From positions 25,068 to 38,898 of the forward strand of contig DGBM01000279.1 in NCBI GenBank assembly GCA_002384765.1: DNA of 13,831 bases, read 5' to 3'. Within the stretch, counting starts at the first letter, position 1; each line of letters starts with the position of its first letter. The position numbers and the translations under genes are program-made. Source of the DNA: Demequinaceae bacterium UBA4004. Its GTDB lineage: Bacteria; Actinomycetota; Actinomycetes; Actinomycetales; Demequinaceae. The notes below the pieces were generated by a model that saw only the letters and a list, made by a program, of their open reading frames with translations, had not been told where the DNA came from and ran no database searches. This document shows, piece after piece, positions 1 to 8,530 of the stretch.

Positions 1-1
1 C

Positions 2-1670
2 CATTCTCAAGACCCTCAAAGATGTCGGCTACGAGACCCCGTCGGCCATTCAGGCGGCGACCATTCCGCCGCTCCTGGCGGGCCGTGACGTCATCGGCCT
101 CGCCCAGACGGGAACGGGCAAGACCGCGGCCTTCGCCTTGCCGATCCTCCAAAGGCTGGACCACTTCCAGAAGAATCCCCAGGCGCTGGTCCTCGCACCT
201 ACCCGCGAGCTCGCCCTGCAGGTGTGTGAGGCGTTCGAACGGTATGCCTCTGGCACCAAGGGAGTACACGTACTTCCTGTGTACGGCGGTCAGGGCTACG
301 GCACGCAGCTGTCCGCGCTCAGGCGCGGCGTTCACGTCGTCGTGGGAACTCCCGGCCGGATTATGGATCACCTCGAGAAGGGCACCCTGGACCTGTCCGA
401 GGTCAAGTACCTGGTTCTGGACGAGGCCGACGAGATGCTCAAGATGGGTTTCGCGGAAGACGTCGAGACGATTCTCGCTCAGACTCCCAAGACCAAGCAG
501 GTGGCACTGTTCTCGGCCACGATGCCGGCCCAGATCCGGCGCTTGTCAGCGAAATACCTCCATGAGCCCCAGGAAATCACTGTCAAGGAGAAGACGAGCA
601 CGTCCGTCAATCTGACGCAGCGGTACCTGGTGGTTTCGTATCCGCAGAAGGTCGACGCCCTTACCCGCATTCTCGAAGTCGAGAACTTCGAGGCCATGAT
701 CGTCTTCACCCGCACCAAGAACGAGACCGAGACGCTCGCAGAAAAGCTCCGGGCCCGCGGCTACGGCGCGGCCGCTATCAGCGGCGACGTGGTGCAGGCC
801 CAGCGAGAGCGCACCATCAAGCAGTTGCGGGACGGAAAGCTGGACATTCTGGTTGCCACCGATGTGGCGGCGCGCGGCCTGGATGTGGACCGCATCAGCC
901 ACGTCGTGAACTTCGACATTCCGATTGACACTGAGTCCTATGTTCACCGGGTGGGCCGTACAGGTCGCGCGGGCCGCACGGGCGACGCGATCAGCTTTGT
1001 TACCCCGCGCGAACGACGGCTGCTGAGCTCGATCGAGCGTGCCACGCGCCAGCCGCTGACGCAGATGCACCTGCCGAGCGTGGACGACGTCAACGCCACT
1101 CGACTCACGCGGTTTGACGACCGCATCACGGAGGCGCTGAGCCAGGTGGAACGCATTCAGGCGTTCCGCGACATTGTGGGCCACTACGTCGAACACCACG
1201 ACGTTCCCGAGGCCGACGTCGCCGCCGCTCTCGCGGTGGTGGCGCAGGGAGAGACACCCCTGCTGCTGGACCCGGCGGAAGAGGTGCGGGCACCGCAGTT
1301 TGCTCCCGACAGGGACCAGGCCGGACCCCGTTCCCGTTCGCAGCATGCCCCCAAGGGAGAGCGTTTCCGACGCGAGGCCTCCGGGCCGATGGCGACGTAC
1401 CGCATCGCCGTGGGCAAGAGGCACAAGGTGGAGCCCCGCCAGATCGTGGGCGCCATCGCCAACGAGGGCGGGTTAAGTCGCGGGGACTTCGGTGCCATCA
1501 AGATTCACCCGGACTTCTCCTTGGTAGACCTTCCCGCCCAGTTGCCGAACGACACGCTGCGCAGACTCTCCGGAACCCGCATCAGCGGCAAACTCATCGA
1601 GATTCGCCCAGACCAAGGGCCAATGCGGGGCCGCAGTGACAAGGGACCTCGCAAGCCCCGGCGCACCTAA
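2..1670 (+). CDS. deaD: DEAD-box ATP-dependent RNA helicase with DbpA-like RNA-binding domain, 5'-partial
   Basis: This protein unwinds RNA duplexes using ATP and probably acts in ribosome assembly or mRNA turnover, as DeaD/CsdA-type helicases do. The frame is open from the window edge, so the N-terminus and start codon lie outside. All core motifs are seen in order: a Q-motif (ETPSAIQ, about nt 33-53), motif I AQTGTGKT, PTRELALQV, TPGRIMD, DEAD within LDEADEML, SAT, then in the second RecA-like lobe IVFTRTK, ATDVAARGLD and HRVGRTGRAGR. A charged linker follows (about nt 1290-1380), and nt 1390-1620 encode an RRM-like DbpA domain (MATYRIAVGKRHKVEP onward) ending in a basic tail. The domain layout fits DeaD or a close actinobacterial paralog; DbpA itself is the alternative. 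The stop codon lies 18 bp from the stop of the convergent aminotransferase gene. Confidence 0.95.
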   Translation, partial: ILKTLKDVGYETPSAIQAATIPPLLAGRDVIGLAQTGTGKTAAFALPILQRLDHFQKNPQALVLAPTRELALQVCEAFERYASGTKGVHVLPVYGGQGYGTQLSALRRGVHVVVGTPGRIMDHLEKGTLDLSEVKYLVLDEADEMLKMGFAEDVETILAQTPKTKQVALFSATMPAQIRRLSAKYLHEPQEITVKEKTSTSVNLTQRYLVVSYPQKVDALTRILEVENFEAMIVFTRTKNETETLAEKLRARGYGAAAISGDVVQAQRERTIKQLRDGKLDILVATDVAARGLDVDRISHVVNFDIPIDTESYVHRVGRTGRAGRTGDAISFVTPRERRLLSSIERATRQPLTQMHLPSVDDVNATRLTRFDDRITEALSQVERIQAFRDIVGHYVEHHDVPEADVAAALAVVAQGETPLLLDPAEEVRAPQFAPDRDQAGPRSRSQHAPKGERFRREASGPMATYRIAVGKRHKVEPRQIVGAIANEGGLSRGDFGAIKIHPDFSLVDLPAQLPNDTLRRLSGTRISGKLIEIRPDQGPMRGRSDKGPRKPRRT

Positions 1671-1682
1671 GCGATTTTCGCT
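1670..1682. terminator. Small hairpin between convergent stop codons (weak terminator candidate)
   Basis: A perfect 5-bp inverted repeat (AGCGA-ttt-TCGCT) fills most of the 18-bp gap between the helicase and aminotransferase stops. It has no U-tract on either strand and the stem is short, so a bidirectional terminator role is only suggested by position. Confidence 0.25.
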
Positions 1683-1688
1683 ACCCCG

Positions 1689-2864
1689 TTACGAGCCGAA
1701 TGACGCGGCGTCGACGAGCATAGGCAACGCCTTCTCGATGGTCTCCATCGTCGCCGTGAGGCTGATGCGGAAGTGCTCCGGTCGGTCGAACAGGCTTCCG
1801 GGCATGAGGTGCACCCCACGCTCGGCCATATGCATGCAGAACGCGTCACCGTCGCCACCCGGCGCTCGACCCCACAGGTAGAACGTGCCTTCCGGGCGGG
1901 TAATCTCGTAGCCCGCATCGCGCAGGGCGCCACACATGCGATTGCGTCTCGCGGTGTACTCGACCATGTCGATGGACACCGACTCCAAGGCGGGAACCGC
2001 GTACTGCATGATCGCGTTCGGGAAGTTCCAGCCGAGTGCCAGCTGGACTGGGGTGAACGCGTCGCGGAATGCCTGCTTGTCAACATCGGGCATTGAAGGC
2101 GACAACGCGAGATAGCCGACCCGTTGCCCCGGCGCGAGCAGCACCTTGCCGTAGCTGTAATCGATCATGGTCCATGGGTATGCGGCCGCGGGGGTGGTGA
2201 ACGGGATGTCGTCAAAGCGGATGCGACGATACGGCTCGTCGGACAGCAGCCAGATCCGGCGGCCGATGCGGTCCGATGCCTCGTTCAAGACTGTCGCGAG
2301 ATCATCCAGCTGGGCGCGGGTGTAAACGCGCCCCGTGGGGTTGGCGGGCGAATTCACCACCACGATTCGGGTGCGCGGGGTGATGGCTCGTGCAATGGCC
2401 TCCACGTCGAGATCACATGAAACGGGCTCGAGGGATGCTCCCACGGGCACAATATTGGCGGCACGCAGCATCGGTGCGTAGCAGAACCACCCTGGGACCG
2501 GCACGATCACCTCGTCGCCCTGGTCCGCCAGCAGGTGAAAGGCGAGGTTGATGGCCCCAAACGCTCCCTGCGTCATGGCGATGTCGTCCGGCTCGAAGGG
2601 CATAGACAACTCGGCCGTCAGCCCGTCGGCGACGGCCTGCTGCGCCGTCCGCACGCTCGACTTGTAGGCGAACCAATCGACGGTCTGTGGCTCCACCTGG
2701 GCGCGCAATGCCTCGACAAGGCCAGGCAAAGGCATCTCGTGCGGGTTTCCGAAGGTGAAGTCGAGGGCGTCGGGTTGATCGGCCAGCGCACCCATGACTC
2801 CGAAGAAGTCGGTGACCTTGTCGATTTCCAGCTGCGCGCCGCGCGCGCGATCCGAGAGTTCCAT
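1689..2864 (-). CDS. PLP-dependent class I/II aminotransferase
   Basis: This is a fold-type I pyridoxal-phosphate aminotransferase of 391 residues, which would move an amino group between an amino acid and a 2-oxo acid in the cytoplasm. Seen in the protein: a substrate-side FTFGNPHEMPLP segment near the N-terminus, the cofactor-region motif NSPANPTGRVY, LLSDEPYRRI, the Schiff-base lysine in SYGK (Lys240) and a C-terminal arginine in FRISLTA that normally binds the substrate carboxylate. Length is normal for the family. I chose the ATG at 2864 because GGGAAG sits about 9 nt upstream; a TTG at 2873 would add three residues but is too close to that site. Substrate specificity cannot be read from sequence; an aspartate aminotransferase-like enzyme is the loose family expectation. 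It is transcribed away from the dikinase gene. Confidence 0.88.
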   Translation of the reverse strand: MELSDRARGAQLEIDKVTDFFGVMGALADQPDALDFTFGNPHEMPLPGLVEALRAQVEPQTVDWFAYKSSVRTAQQAVADGLTAELSMPFEPDDIAMTQGAFGAINLAFHLLADQGDEVIVPVPGWFCYAPMLRAANIVPVGASLEPVSCDLDVEAIARAITPRTRIVVVNSPANPTGRVYTRAQLDDLATVLNEASDRIGRRIWLLSDEPYRRIRFDDIPFTTPAAAYPWTMIDYSYGKVLLAPGQRVGYLALSPSMPDVDKQAFRDAFTPVQLALGWNFPNAIMQYAVPALESVSIDMVEYTARRNRMCGALRDAGYEITRPEGTFYLWGRAPGGDGDAFCMHMAERGVHLMPGSLFDRPEHFRISLTATMETIEKALPMLVDAASFGS

Positions 2865-2909
2865 GGGGACCAACTTCCCGGCCTAGGCGGGGCACCTTTG
2901 CCTGGATTC

Positions 2910-2938
2910 ATCATGGCAGTGGGCATATGACGGGTCAA
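2910..2938 (-). promoter_or_regulatory. Predicted sigma70-type promoter of the aminotransferase gene
   Basis: Reading the minus strand, TTGACC (2938-2933) and CATGAT (2915-2910) are separated by exactly 17 bp. The first matches the -35 consensus at 5 of 6 bases and the second the -10 consensus at 4 of 6. The predicted transcript would start near 2903 and give a leader of about 40 nt with the GGGAAG ribosome-binding site. Confidence 0.5.
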
Positions 2939-3058
2939 TGGTTCGCTGGCGACACGGGTGGGGCTCCACGAGTCGCTCGGGAGTGGAAAGGGCAATCGCA
3001 CTCGTCGCGGTGGGCGAGTGGTCGACCTCCCCTCGCCTCGCACGGTCCCCGGCTCGGA

Positions 3059-3076
3059 GGCCCGTCTACCCGGGCC
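3059..3076 (+). other. GC-only inverted repeat upstream of ppdK
   Basis: GGCCCG and CGGGCC flank a 6-nt loop (tctacc), giving a 6-bp stem made only of G-C pairs, about 85 nt before the ppdK start. No U-tract follows. It could form in the ppdK leader RNA if transcription starts upstream of it; otherwise it may be chance in high-GC DNA. The rest of the 297-bp gap 2865-3161 holds the aminotransferase promoter and no gene that I can support. Confidence 0.3.
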
Positions 3077-3108
3077 CTAAGCCCCCCCTTCGGCACGCCG
3101 ACCTTGGG

Positions 3109-3125
3109 GAGACTGACAGAGTCTC
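3109..3125 (+). promoter_or_regulatory. Inverted repeat just upstream of ppdK (operator or leader hairpin candidate)
   Basis: GAGACT-gacag-AGTCTC is a perfect 6-bp inverted repeat ending 36 nt before the ppdK start codon. A weak TTGGGG at 3104 and GGCAAT at 3126 would place this repeat in the spacer of a poor promoter, which would suit an operator. The promoter match is too weak to assert. Confidence 0.3.
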
Positions 3126-3161
3126 GGCAATGGTGCCGGGACCCGTGGATGGGAGTGTGTC

Positions 3162-5885
3162 ATGGAGAAGTACGTCTATGACTTCAGCGAGGGCAACCGA
3201 GACCTCAAGGACCTCCTTGGGGGCAAGGGCGCGAACCTTGCCGAGATGACGAATCTGGGGCTGCCGGTGCCCCCAGGCTTCACGATCACGACCGATGCGT
3301 GTCGCATCTACATGAAGACCTCGACACTCCCTCCGGAACTGCGTGTGCAGGTCACCATGGCGCTTCGGCGTCTCGAAGACTCGCTCGGGCGGCTGCTGGG
3401 AGACACCCACGATCCGTTGCTGGTGTCCGTGCGCTCGGGTGCGAAGTTCTCGATGCCGGGAATGATGGAGACCGTCCTCAACGTCGGCCTCAACGACGCC
3501 TCCGTTGAGGGGCTCGCGTTGTTCGCGGGAGACGCCCGCTTCGCCTGGGACTCCTACCGGCGCCTGATCCAGATGTTCGCCAAGACGGTGCTCGACATTG
3601 ACGGCGAACTGTTTAGCAACGCGCTGGAGGCGAAGAAGGAGGAGCGGGGGATCACGGCCGATACGGATCTTCTTGCCGAGGACCTGCGCGACCTGGTGGA
3701 CGAGTTCAAGGCCATCGTCAAGGCCGAGTCCGGCCGCGACTTCCCGCAGCAGCCGCGTGAGCAGCTGGACCTGGCTATCGAAGCGGTGTTCAACTCCTGG
3801 AACACCGAACGCGCGCGCTTGTATCGCCGGCGCGAGCGCATCTCCGACGATCTCGGCACCGCGGTCAACATCGTGGCCATGGTCTTTGGAAACCTCGGCG
3901 ACGACTCCGGAACGGGCGTCTGCTTCACTCGCGACCCGTCGACCGGCATGGTGGGCGACTACGGCGACTACCTGCCGAACGCGCAGGGCGAGGACGTGGT
4001 GGCTGGCATCAGGAACACCCTGTCCCTGGCCGACTTCGAGAGGCTCGACAAGAAGGCATTCGACGAACTGCGGCAAGCCATGCGCACTCTCGAAAGCCAC
4101 TACCGCGACCTGTGCGACATCGAGTTCACCGTCGAGCGGGGCAAGCTGTGGATGCTGCAGACCCGGGTGGGCAAGCGCACCGCCGCGGCCGCGTTCCGCA
4201 TCGCCAATCAGCTGGTCGATGAGCACATCATCACCAAGGATGAGGCGCTTGAGCGGGTCACCGGGGAACAGCTCAACAAGCTGATGTTTCCGCAGTTCGA
4301 CCCCAACGCCGAGCGTCAGTTGCTGGCAAAGGGCATGGCCGCCTCCCCCGGGGCCGCCGTGGGCGCCGCCGTGTTCGCCTCGGCCACCGCCCAGGAGTGG
4401 GCCGCACAGGGCAAGGACGTGATCCTGGTGCGTCGGGAGACCAACCCCGACGACCTGGGCGGCATGATCGCCTCCGTGGGTGTGCTCACCTGTCGGGGCG
4501 GCAAGACCTCTCACGCCGCCGTGGTGGCGCGCGGCATGGGCACCACCTGCGTGGTGGGCGCCGAGGCGCTCGACGTCGACGCCCACGCCAGAACCGTCAC
4601 CGTGGGCGACCGCGTGGTCACCGAGGGCGAAATCATCGCCATCGACGGCTCCACCGGCGAGGTGTTCCTCGGGAGCGTGCCTGTCATGCCCTCCCCCGTG
4701 GTGCGCTACCTCGAGGAGGGTCTCGACGTCGCGCTTTCTGAACTGCCCGAGGACGATGAGAACACGCGCGACCTGGTCGTCGCCGTCCACGAGATCCTGA
4801 GCCATGCCGACGCCGCGAGACGGTTGGGCGTCTACGCGAACGCCGACACACCGGACGACGCCAAGCGGGCCCGCATGTGGGGCGGCGAGGGCATCGGCCT
4901 GTGCCGCACAGAACACATGTTCTTGGGCGAGCGGCGCGAACTGGTCGAACACCTCATTCTGGCGACCACGGACGATGAGCGGCAGGTGGCGCTCGACGCA
5001 CTTCTACCCTTGCAACGCGAGGACTTCATCGGCCTGCTCGCCGAGATGGACGGGCTCCCGGTCACCATTCGACTCATCGACCCGCCGCTTCACGAGTTTC
5101 TGCCGGACCTGACCGAGCTCTCAGTCAAGGTGGCACTGGCCAAGGAACGCGGGGAGACGGGTCCCGACGTGGACAGGGACGCGCTCCTCCTGCCTGCAGT
5201 GCAGCGCATGCACGAGGCAAACCCGATGCTCGGACTGCGCGGCGTGCGCCTCGGCATCGTGATCCCGGGCCTGTTCACGTTGCAGATGCGGGCGATCGCC
5301 GAGGCTCAGGCCGCGCGCATCAAGGCCGGCGGCACGCCGCACGCGGAGATCATGGTCCCGCTCGCGGCGTCGGTGATGGAGCTGCACCTGGTCAAGGACG
5401 AGGCGGATGCGATCCTGGCAACCGTCGCGGCCGAGCAGGGTGTGGAGTTGGATATCCCGGTGGGCGCCATGATCGAACTCCCGCGTGCCGCCTTGACGGC
5501 GGACCGGATGGCGGACGTGGCCGAGTTCTTCTCGTTTGGTACCAACGACCTCACCCAGACTACGTGGGGCTTCTCGCGAGACGACGTCGAGGGAGCGTTC
5601 TTCAATCCCTATACCGAGAAGGGCGTATTCAGCGTGTCGCCCTTCGAGTCCGTTGACCGGCTGGGGGTCGGTCGCCTCATGAAGATTGCGATCGAGGAGG
5701 GTCGCTCCACCCGCCCCGACATCAAGTTGGGCGTGTGTGGCGAACACGGCGGCGATCCGGAGTCGATTCACTTCTTCCATGCCGTGGGCTTGAACTACGT
5801 CTCGTGCTCGCCGTTCCGGATCCCGGTGGCAAGGCTCGAGGCGGGGCGCGCCGCCGTGGTGAAGGGTGGCGGCGACACGCGGTAA
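3162..5885 (+). CDS. ppdK: Pyruvate, phosphate dikinase
   Basis: PPDK interconverts pyruvate, ATP and phosphate with PEP, AMP and pyrophosphate; in bacteria it can serve gluconeogenesis or pyrophosphate-linked glycolysis. The 907-residue protein is of normal family length and shows all three parts: an N-terminal ATP-grasp region (LLGGKGANLAEM near the start, GTGVCFTRDPSTG in the middle), the swivelling phosphohistidine domain with catalytic His451 in GGKTSHAAVVARGMG, and a C-terminal PEP/pyruvate barrel with GIGLCRTEHMF, FGTNDLTQTTWG and the catalytic Cys859 in GVCGEHGGDP. The residue before TSHAAV is Lys, where the Clostridium symbiosum enzyme has Met. The ATG start has GGGAG about 7 nt upstream. 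The gene stands alone, with about 380 bp before tdh. The catalytic His and Cys distinguish it from PEP synthase and enzyme I of the PTS at this length. Confidence 0.97.
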   Translation: MEKYVYDFSEGNRDLKDLLGGKGANLAEMTNLGLPVPPGFTITTDACRIYMKTSTLPPELRVQVTMALRRLEDSLGRLLGDTHDPLLVSVRSGAKFSMPGMMETVLNVGLNDASVEGLALFAGDARFAWDSYRRLIQMFAKTVLDIDGELFSNALEAKKEERGITADTDLLAEDLRDLVDEFKAIVKAESGRDFPQQPREQLDLAIEAVFNSWNTERARLYRRRERISDDLGTAVNIVAMVFGNLGDDSGTGVCFTRDPSTGMVGDYGDYLPNAQGEDVVAGIRNTLSLADFERLDKKAFDELRQAMRTLESHYRDLCDIEFTVERGKLWMLQTRVGKRTAAAAFRIANQLVDEHIITKDEALERVTGEQLNKLMFPQFDPNAERQLLAKGMAASPGAAVGAAVFASATAQEWAAQGKDVILVRRETNPDDLGGMIASVGVLTCRGGKTSHAAVVARGMGTTCVVGAEALDVDAHARTVTVGDRVVTEGEIIAIDGSTGEVFLGSVPVMPSPVVRYLEEGLDVALSELPEDDENTRDLVVAVHEILSHADAARRLGVYANADTPDDAKRARMWGGEGIGLCRTEHMFLGERRELVEHLILATTDDERQVALDALLPLQREDFIGLLAEMDGLPVTIRLIDPPLHEFLPDLTELSVKVALAKERGETGPDVDRDALLLPAVQRMHEANPMLGLRGVRLGIVIPGLFTLQMRAIAEAQAARIKAGGTPHAEIMVPLAASVMELHLVKDEADAILATVAAEQGVELDIPVGAMIELPRAALTADRMADVAEFFSFGTNDLTQTTWGFSRDDVEGAFFNPYTEKGVFSVSPFESVDRLGVGRLMKIAIEEGRSTRPDIKLGVCGEHGGDPESIHFFHAVGLNYVSCSPFRIPVARLEAGRAAVVKGGGDTR

Positions 5886-5936
5886 CGCCGCCGCGGAGGC
5901 CTGGTCACATCCACCGCAGACGCTTGGTTTGGGGCT

Positions 5937-6221
5937 TTGAGCTTGCTCGCGCCGAAGTGGGCGTCTGCGGGGGTGTGGCCACCGCCTGCTCAAAACGCGT
6001 TGCTTCTCGCCATCGCCCTTCCCGCGTGGACGATGGTGGAGAACCCCTCGCCGCTCGGCGCCTACGACGCCGTCGCCGCGACTTTGTTCCTCGGATCGAC
6101 TGCGTTCACCGAGTGGATTTCGCGGTCTCGCCACCCGGAGTCTGAGGACTATCGACGCGTCACGTTGATGCTGGTGCCGTGGGGGGCCGCGCCGCGACGC
6201 CCGCTGACAGCGAGATACTAA
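5937..6221 (+). pseudogene. Possible remnant of a DUF1295-like membrane protein
   Basis: An open frame, in phase with ppdK and free of stops from just after the ppdK stop to 6221, contains a hydrophobic stretch (NALLLAIALPAW), then PSPLGAYDAVAATLFLGSTA and a charged tail with SRSRHPE. The spacing resembles part of DUF1295 (steroid 5-alpha reductase-like) proteins, where a hydrophobic run ending in LP is followed by a D-x-x-A-x-LFL helix. No start codon here has a convincing ribosome-binding site (TTG at 5937, ATG at 6033), and the N-terminal membrane segments and C-terminal half of such a protein are absent. A relic is the best reading; a small real gene or chance open frame in high-GC DNA remains possible. 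Otherwise 5886-6265 shows no gene, and I could not pick a reliable tdh promoter in it. Confidence 0.3.
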
Positions 6222-6265
6222 GATCACGGCTCGACGGATCTGTCGGCCGCGAGGAAAGGGGCGCC

Positions 6266-7315
6266 GTGCGGGCACTAGTGAAGAAGGCGTCGGGCCCCGG
6301 TCTGGAACTGGCCGACGTGCCCAAGCCGGTTGCCGGCGACGCTGACGTCACGATCCGTGTGCTGCGAACGGGGATCTGTGGCACCGACCTCCACATCGAG
6401 TCGTGGGACCCATGGGCATCGGCGACGATCATTCCACCGCTCATCCCCGGGCACGAATTCAGTGGAGAGGTCGTGGCGGTGGGTTCCGGCGTTCGCGACG
6501 TGCACGTGGGCGCCATCGTCTCCGGCGAGGGTCACATCGTGTGCGGGACCTGCCGCAACTGCCGTGCGGGCCGCCGCCACATGTGCAACCGCACCTCCGG
6601 CCTGGGCGTCAACCGCGACGGCGCCTTCGCCGAATACGTGGTTCTCCCCGAGTCGAATGTCTGGGTCCATCCGGAGGGTATAGATCTGGACCTCGCCGCA
6701 ATCTTCGACCCACTCGGCAACGCGGTACACACCGCTCTCAAGTTCCCGCTCGTCGGGGAGGACGTGCTCATCACCGGCGCCGGACCGATAGGGCTCATGG
6801 CGGCGGCCGTGGTGCGCCACGTCGGCGCCCGCTTCATCGTCGTCACAGACGTCTCCGAGCCGCGCCTCCGCCTCGCGCGGCAAGTGGGGGCAGACCTCGC
6901 CATCAACGTCGCCACCGAGCGGGTGGCCGACGCTCAGCAAAGGCTCGGCATGAGGGAGGGCTTTGACGTGGGGCTCGAGATGAGTGGTGATCACACGGCG
7001 CTGCCGGAGATGATCGACAACCTCACCCACGGGGGCCGGGTCGCGATGCTGGGCCTGCCGTCGGGGCCCATCGAGGTGGACTGGGCGAAGGTTGTCACCC
7101 ACATGCTGACGATTTCCGGGATCTATGGGCGAGAGATGTTCGAAACCTGGAATGCCATGAGCGCGATGCTCCAGACAAGCGCCGAACTCCGAGCAGCGCT
7201 CGACCTCGTGGTCACGGATCGCATTCCTGCTCAAGACTGGGAGCGGGGCTTCGCCAGGGCCCGCGCCGCGCACGGGGGTAAGGTCGTTCTCGACTGGACC
7301 GACGCGCCCGCCTAG
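6266..7315 (+). CDS. tdh: L-threonine 3-dehydrogenase (zinc-dependent, NAD)
   Basis: Tdh oxidises L-threonine to 2-amino-3-ketobutyrate with NAD+, the first step of threonine conversion to glycine. The 349-residue medium-chain dehydrogenase matches E. coli Tdh closely, with key residues at the same numbers: Cys38 in GICGTDLH, His63 and Glu64 in PGHEFSGE for the catalytic zinc, and Cys93, Cys96, Cys99 and Cys107 for the structural zinc ([15 protein letters not shown]). The Rossmann motif GAGPIG followed by VTDVSE fits NAD use, and FDVGLEMSG and [11 protein letters not shown] are Tdh hallmarks. I chose the GTG at 6266 because it begins the family's N-terminus and has GAGGAAAGG just upstream; the frame is open further upstream but shows no conserved sequence there. 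kbl follows after 25 bp, so the two are surely one operon. Confidence 0.96.
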   Translation: MRALVKKASGPGLELADVPKPVAGDADVTIRVLRTGICGTDLHIESWDPWASATIIPPLIPGHEFSGEVVAVGSGVRDVHVGAIVSGEGHIVCGTCRNCRAGRRHMCNRTSGLGVNRDGAFAEYVVLPESNVWVHPEGIDLDLAAIFDPLGNAVHTALKFPLVGEDVLITGAGPIGLMAAAVVRHVGARFIVVTDVSEPRLRLARQVGADLAINVATERVADAQQRLGMREGFDVGLEMSGDHTALPEMIDNLTHGGRVAMLGLPSGPIEVDWAKVVTHMLTISGIYGREMFETWNAMSAMLQTSAELRAALDLVVTDRIPAQDWERGFARARAAHGGKVVLDWTDAPA

Positions 7316-7340
7316 CGGCCAACTACCGAAAGGAGAAAGC

Positions 7341-8507
7341 ATGTACGGAACGATGCAGGCGCAACTGACCGACGCGCTCGACCAGATCCGCGCGGCGGGC
7401 ACGCTCAAAGTTGAGCGTCCGCTGGGAAGCGCACAGTCATCCGTCGTGAGCGCTGGCGGCGCCGACGTACTGAATTTCTGCGCCAACAACTACTTGGGGC
7501 TGGCGAACGACCCGCGGATCATCGACGCCGCGAAGACCGGGATGGACCAGTGGGGCTTTGGGCTGGCCAGCGTGCGTTTCATCTGCGGCACCCAGGATTT
7601 GCACGTGGAGCTCGAGCGGCGCGTGTCGGCATTCCTTGGCACCGAGGACACCATCCTGTTTTCCTCTTGCTTCGACGCGAACGGCGGAGTGTTCGAGGCA
7701 CTCTTCGGAGCCGAGGACGCGATCATCTCCGACGAACTTAACCACGCATCACTGATCGACGGCATCCGCCTGTGCAAGGCGCGTCGCCTGCGCTACCGCA
7801 ACCGCGACCTGGCCGACCTGGAGGAGCAGCTCAAAGCCTCGTCCGACGCACGCCAGCGCATCATCGTCACGGACGGCGTGTTCTCGATGGACGGCTACCT
7901 CGCTCCCCTGCCGGGAATCTGCGACCTCGCCGAGCGCTACGGCGCGTTGGTGCTGGTCGACGACTCGCACGCCGTGGGTTTCATGGGCGAGCACGGCCGT
8001 GGCACCCCCGAGCTGTTGGGCGTGGAGGGACGCGTCGACATCTACACGGGCACGTTTGGCAAGGCGCTCGGCGGCGCGTCCGGCGGATACGTCTCCGGGC
8101 ACAAGGAGATTGTTGCGATGCTGCGCCAGCGTGCGCGCCCGTATCTGTTTTCCAACACCGTGGCGCCCGCGGTGGTGGCCGGAACGCTCGCGGCGCTCGA
8201 CCTGCTTGAAGGCGGCGGCGACCTGCGGAAGCGACTGGTGCACAATGCGGAGTTGTTCCGCTCGCTGATGACGGACGCCGGGTTCGAGCTGCTCGACGGC
8301 CAGCACCCCATCGTGCCCGTCATGTTCGGCGACGCTGCGCTGGCGGCACAGGTCGCGGACCGCATGCTCGAGCACGGCGTCTACGTGGTGGCGTTCTCGT
8401 ATCCCGTGGTGCCGATGGGCAAGGCCCGCATCCGGGTGCAGCTCTCGGCCGCGCACTCGGACGATGAAATCCGTCGCTGCGTCGACGCGTTCGTGGCAAC
8501 GCGCTAG
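7341..8507 (+). CDS. kbl: Glycine C-acetyltransferase (2-amino-3-ketobutyrate CoA ligase)
   Basis: Kbl cleaves 2-amino-3-ketobutyrate with CoA to glycine and acetyl-CoA, taking the unstable product of Tdh. It is a 388-residue PLP enzyme of the alpha-oxoamine synthase family. Seen in it: [82 protein letters not shown] (Asp207 and His210 near the cofactor ring) and the Schiff-base Lys241 in [15 protein letters not shown]. The RFICGTQ segment and the tdh neighbour favour Kbl over the relatives 8-amino-7-oxononanoate synthase, 5-aminolevulinate synthase and serine palmitoyltransferase. The ATG has a strong AAAGGAG site 6 nt upstream. Confidence 0.96.
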   Translation: MYGTMQAQLTDALDQIRAAGTLKVERPLGSAQSSVVSAGGADVLNFCANNYLGLANDPRIIDAAKTGMDQWGFGLASVRFICGTQDLHVELERRVSAFLGTEDTILFSSCFDANGGVFEALFGAEDAIISDELNHASLIDGIRLCKARRLRYRNRDLADLEEQLKASSDARQRIIVTDGVFSMDGYLAPLPGICDLAERYGALVLVDDSHAVGFMGEHGRGTPELLGVEGRVDIYTGTFGKALGGASGGYVSGHKEIVAMLRQRARPYLFSNTVAPAVVAGTLAALDLLEGGGDLRKRLVHNAELFRSLMTDAGFELLDGQHPIVPVMFGDAALAAQVADRMLEHGVYVVAFSYPVVPMGKARIRVQLSAAHSDDEIRRCVDAFVATR

Positions 8508-8511
8508 GCAA

Positions 8512-8524
8512 CCGCGACGCGCGG
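8512..8524. terminator. Short GC hairpin after kbl (weak terminator candidate)
   Basis: CCGCG-acg-CGCGG lies 4 nt after the kbl stop and just before the end of the oppositely oriented methyltransferase pseudogene. The 5-bp stem has no U-tract. Its place between convergent genes is the only support for a terminator. Confidence 0.25.
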
Positions 8525-8530
8525 CTCGTA

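Noticed and set aside
546..1424. A 292-residue open frame antisense to the helicase
   Set aside because: It overlaps conserved helicase motifs, shows no domain and has the composition of a shadow frame.
2871..2873. TTG start for the aminotransferase
   Set aside because: The GGGAAG motif directly abuts it; the ATG nine bases further in has proper spacing.
3066..4952. A 628-residue open frame antisense to ppdK
   Set aside because: Its His-, Val- and Gly-rich composition is what the codon-complement frame of a high-GC gene gives; it has no recognisable domain, and ppdK on the other strand has full catalytic motifs.
6204..6224. CTGACA and TAAGAT as a tdh promoter
   Set aside because: The two boxes are only 9 bp apart, far too close for a -35/-10 pair, and neither has a partner at 16-18 bp.
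6179..6265. Upstream extension of tdh to the first in-frame start at 6179
   Set aside because: The added residues have no similarity to Tdh, whereas the GTG at 6266 gives the family N-terminus with catalytic residues at E. coli numbering and a ribosome-binding site.
5121..6275. A 384-residue minus-strand frame running from ppdK into the tdh upstream region
   Set aside because: Arg/His-rich low-complexity composition and mostly antisense to the ppdK catalytic barrel; no domain seen.
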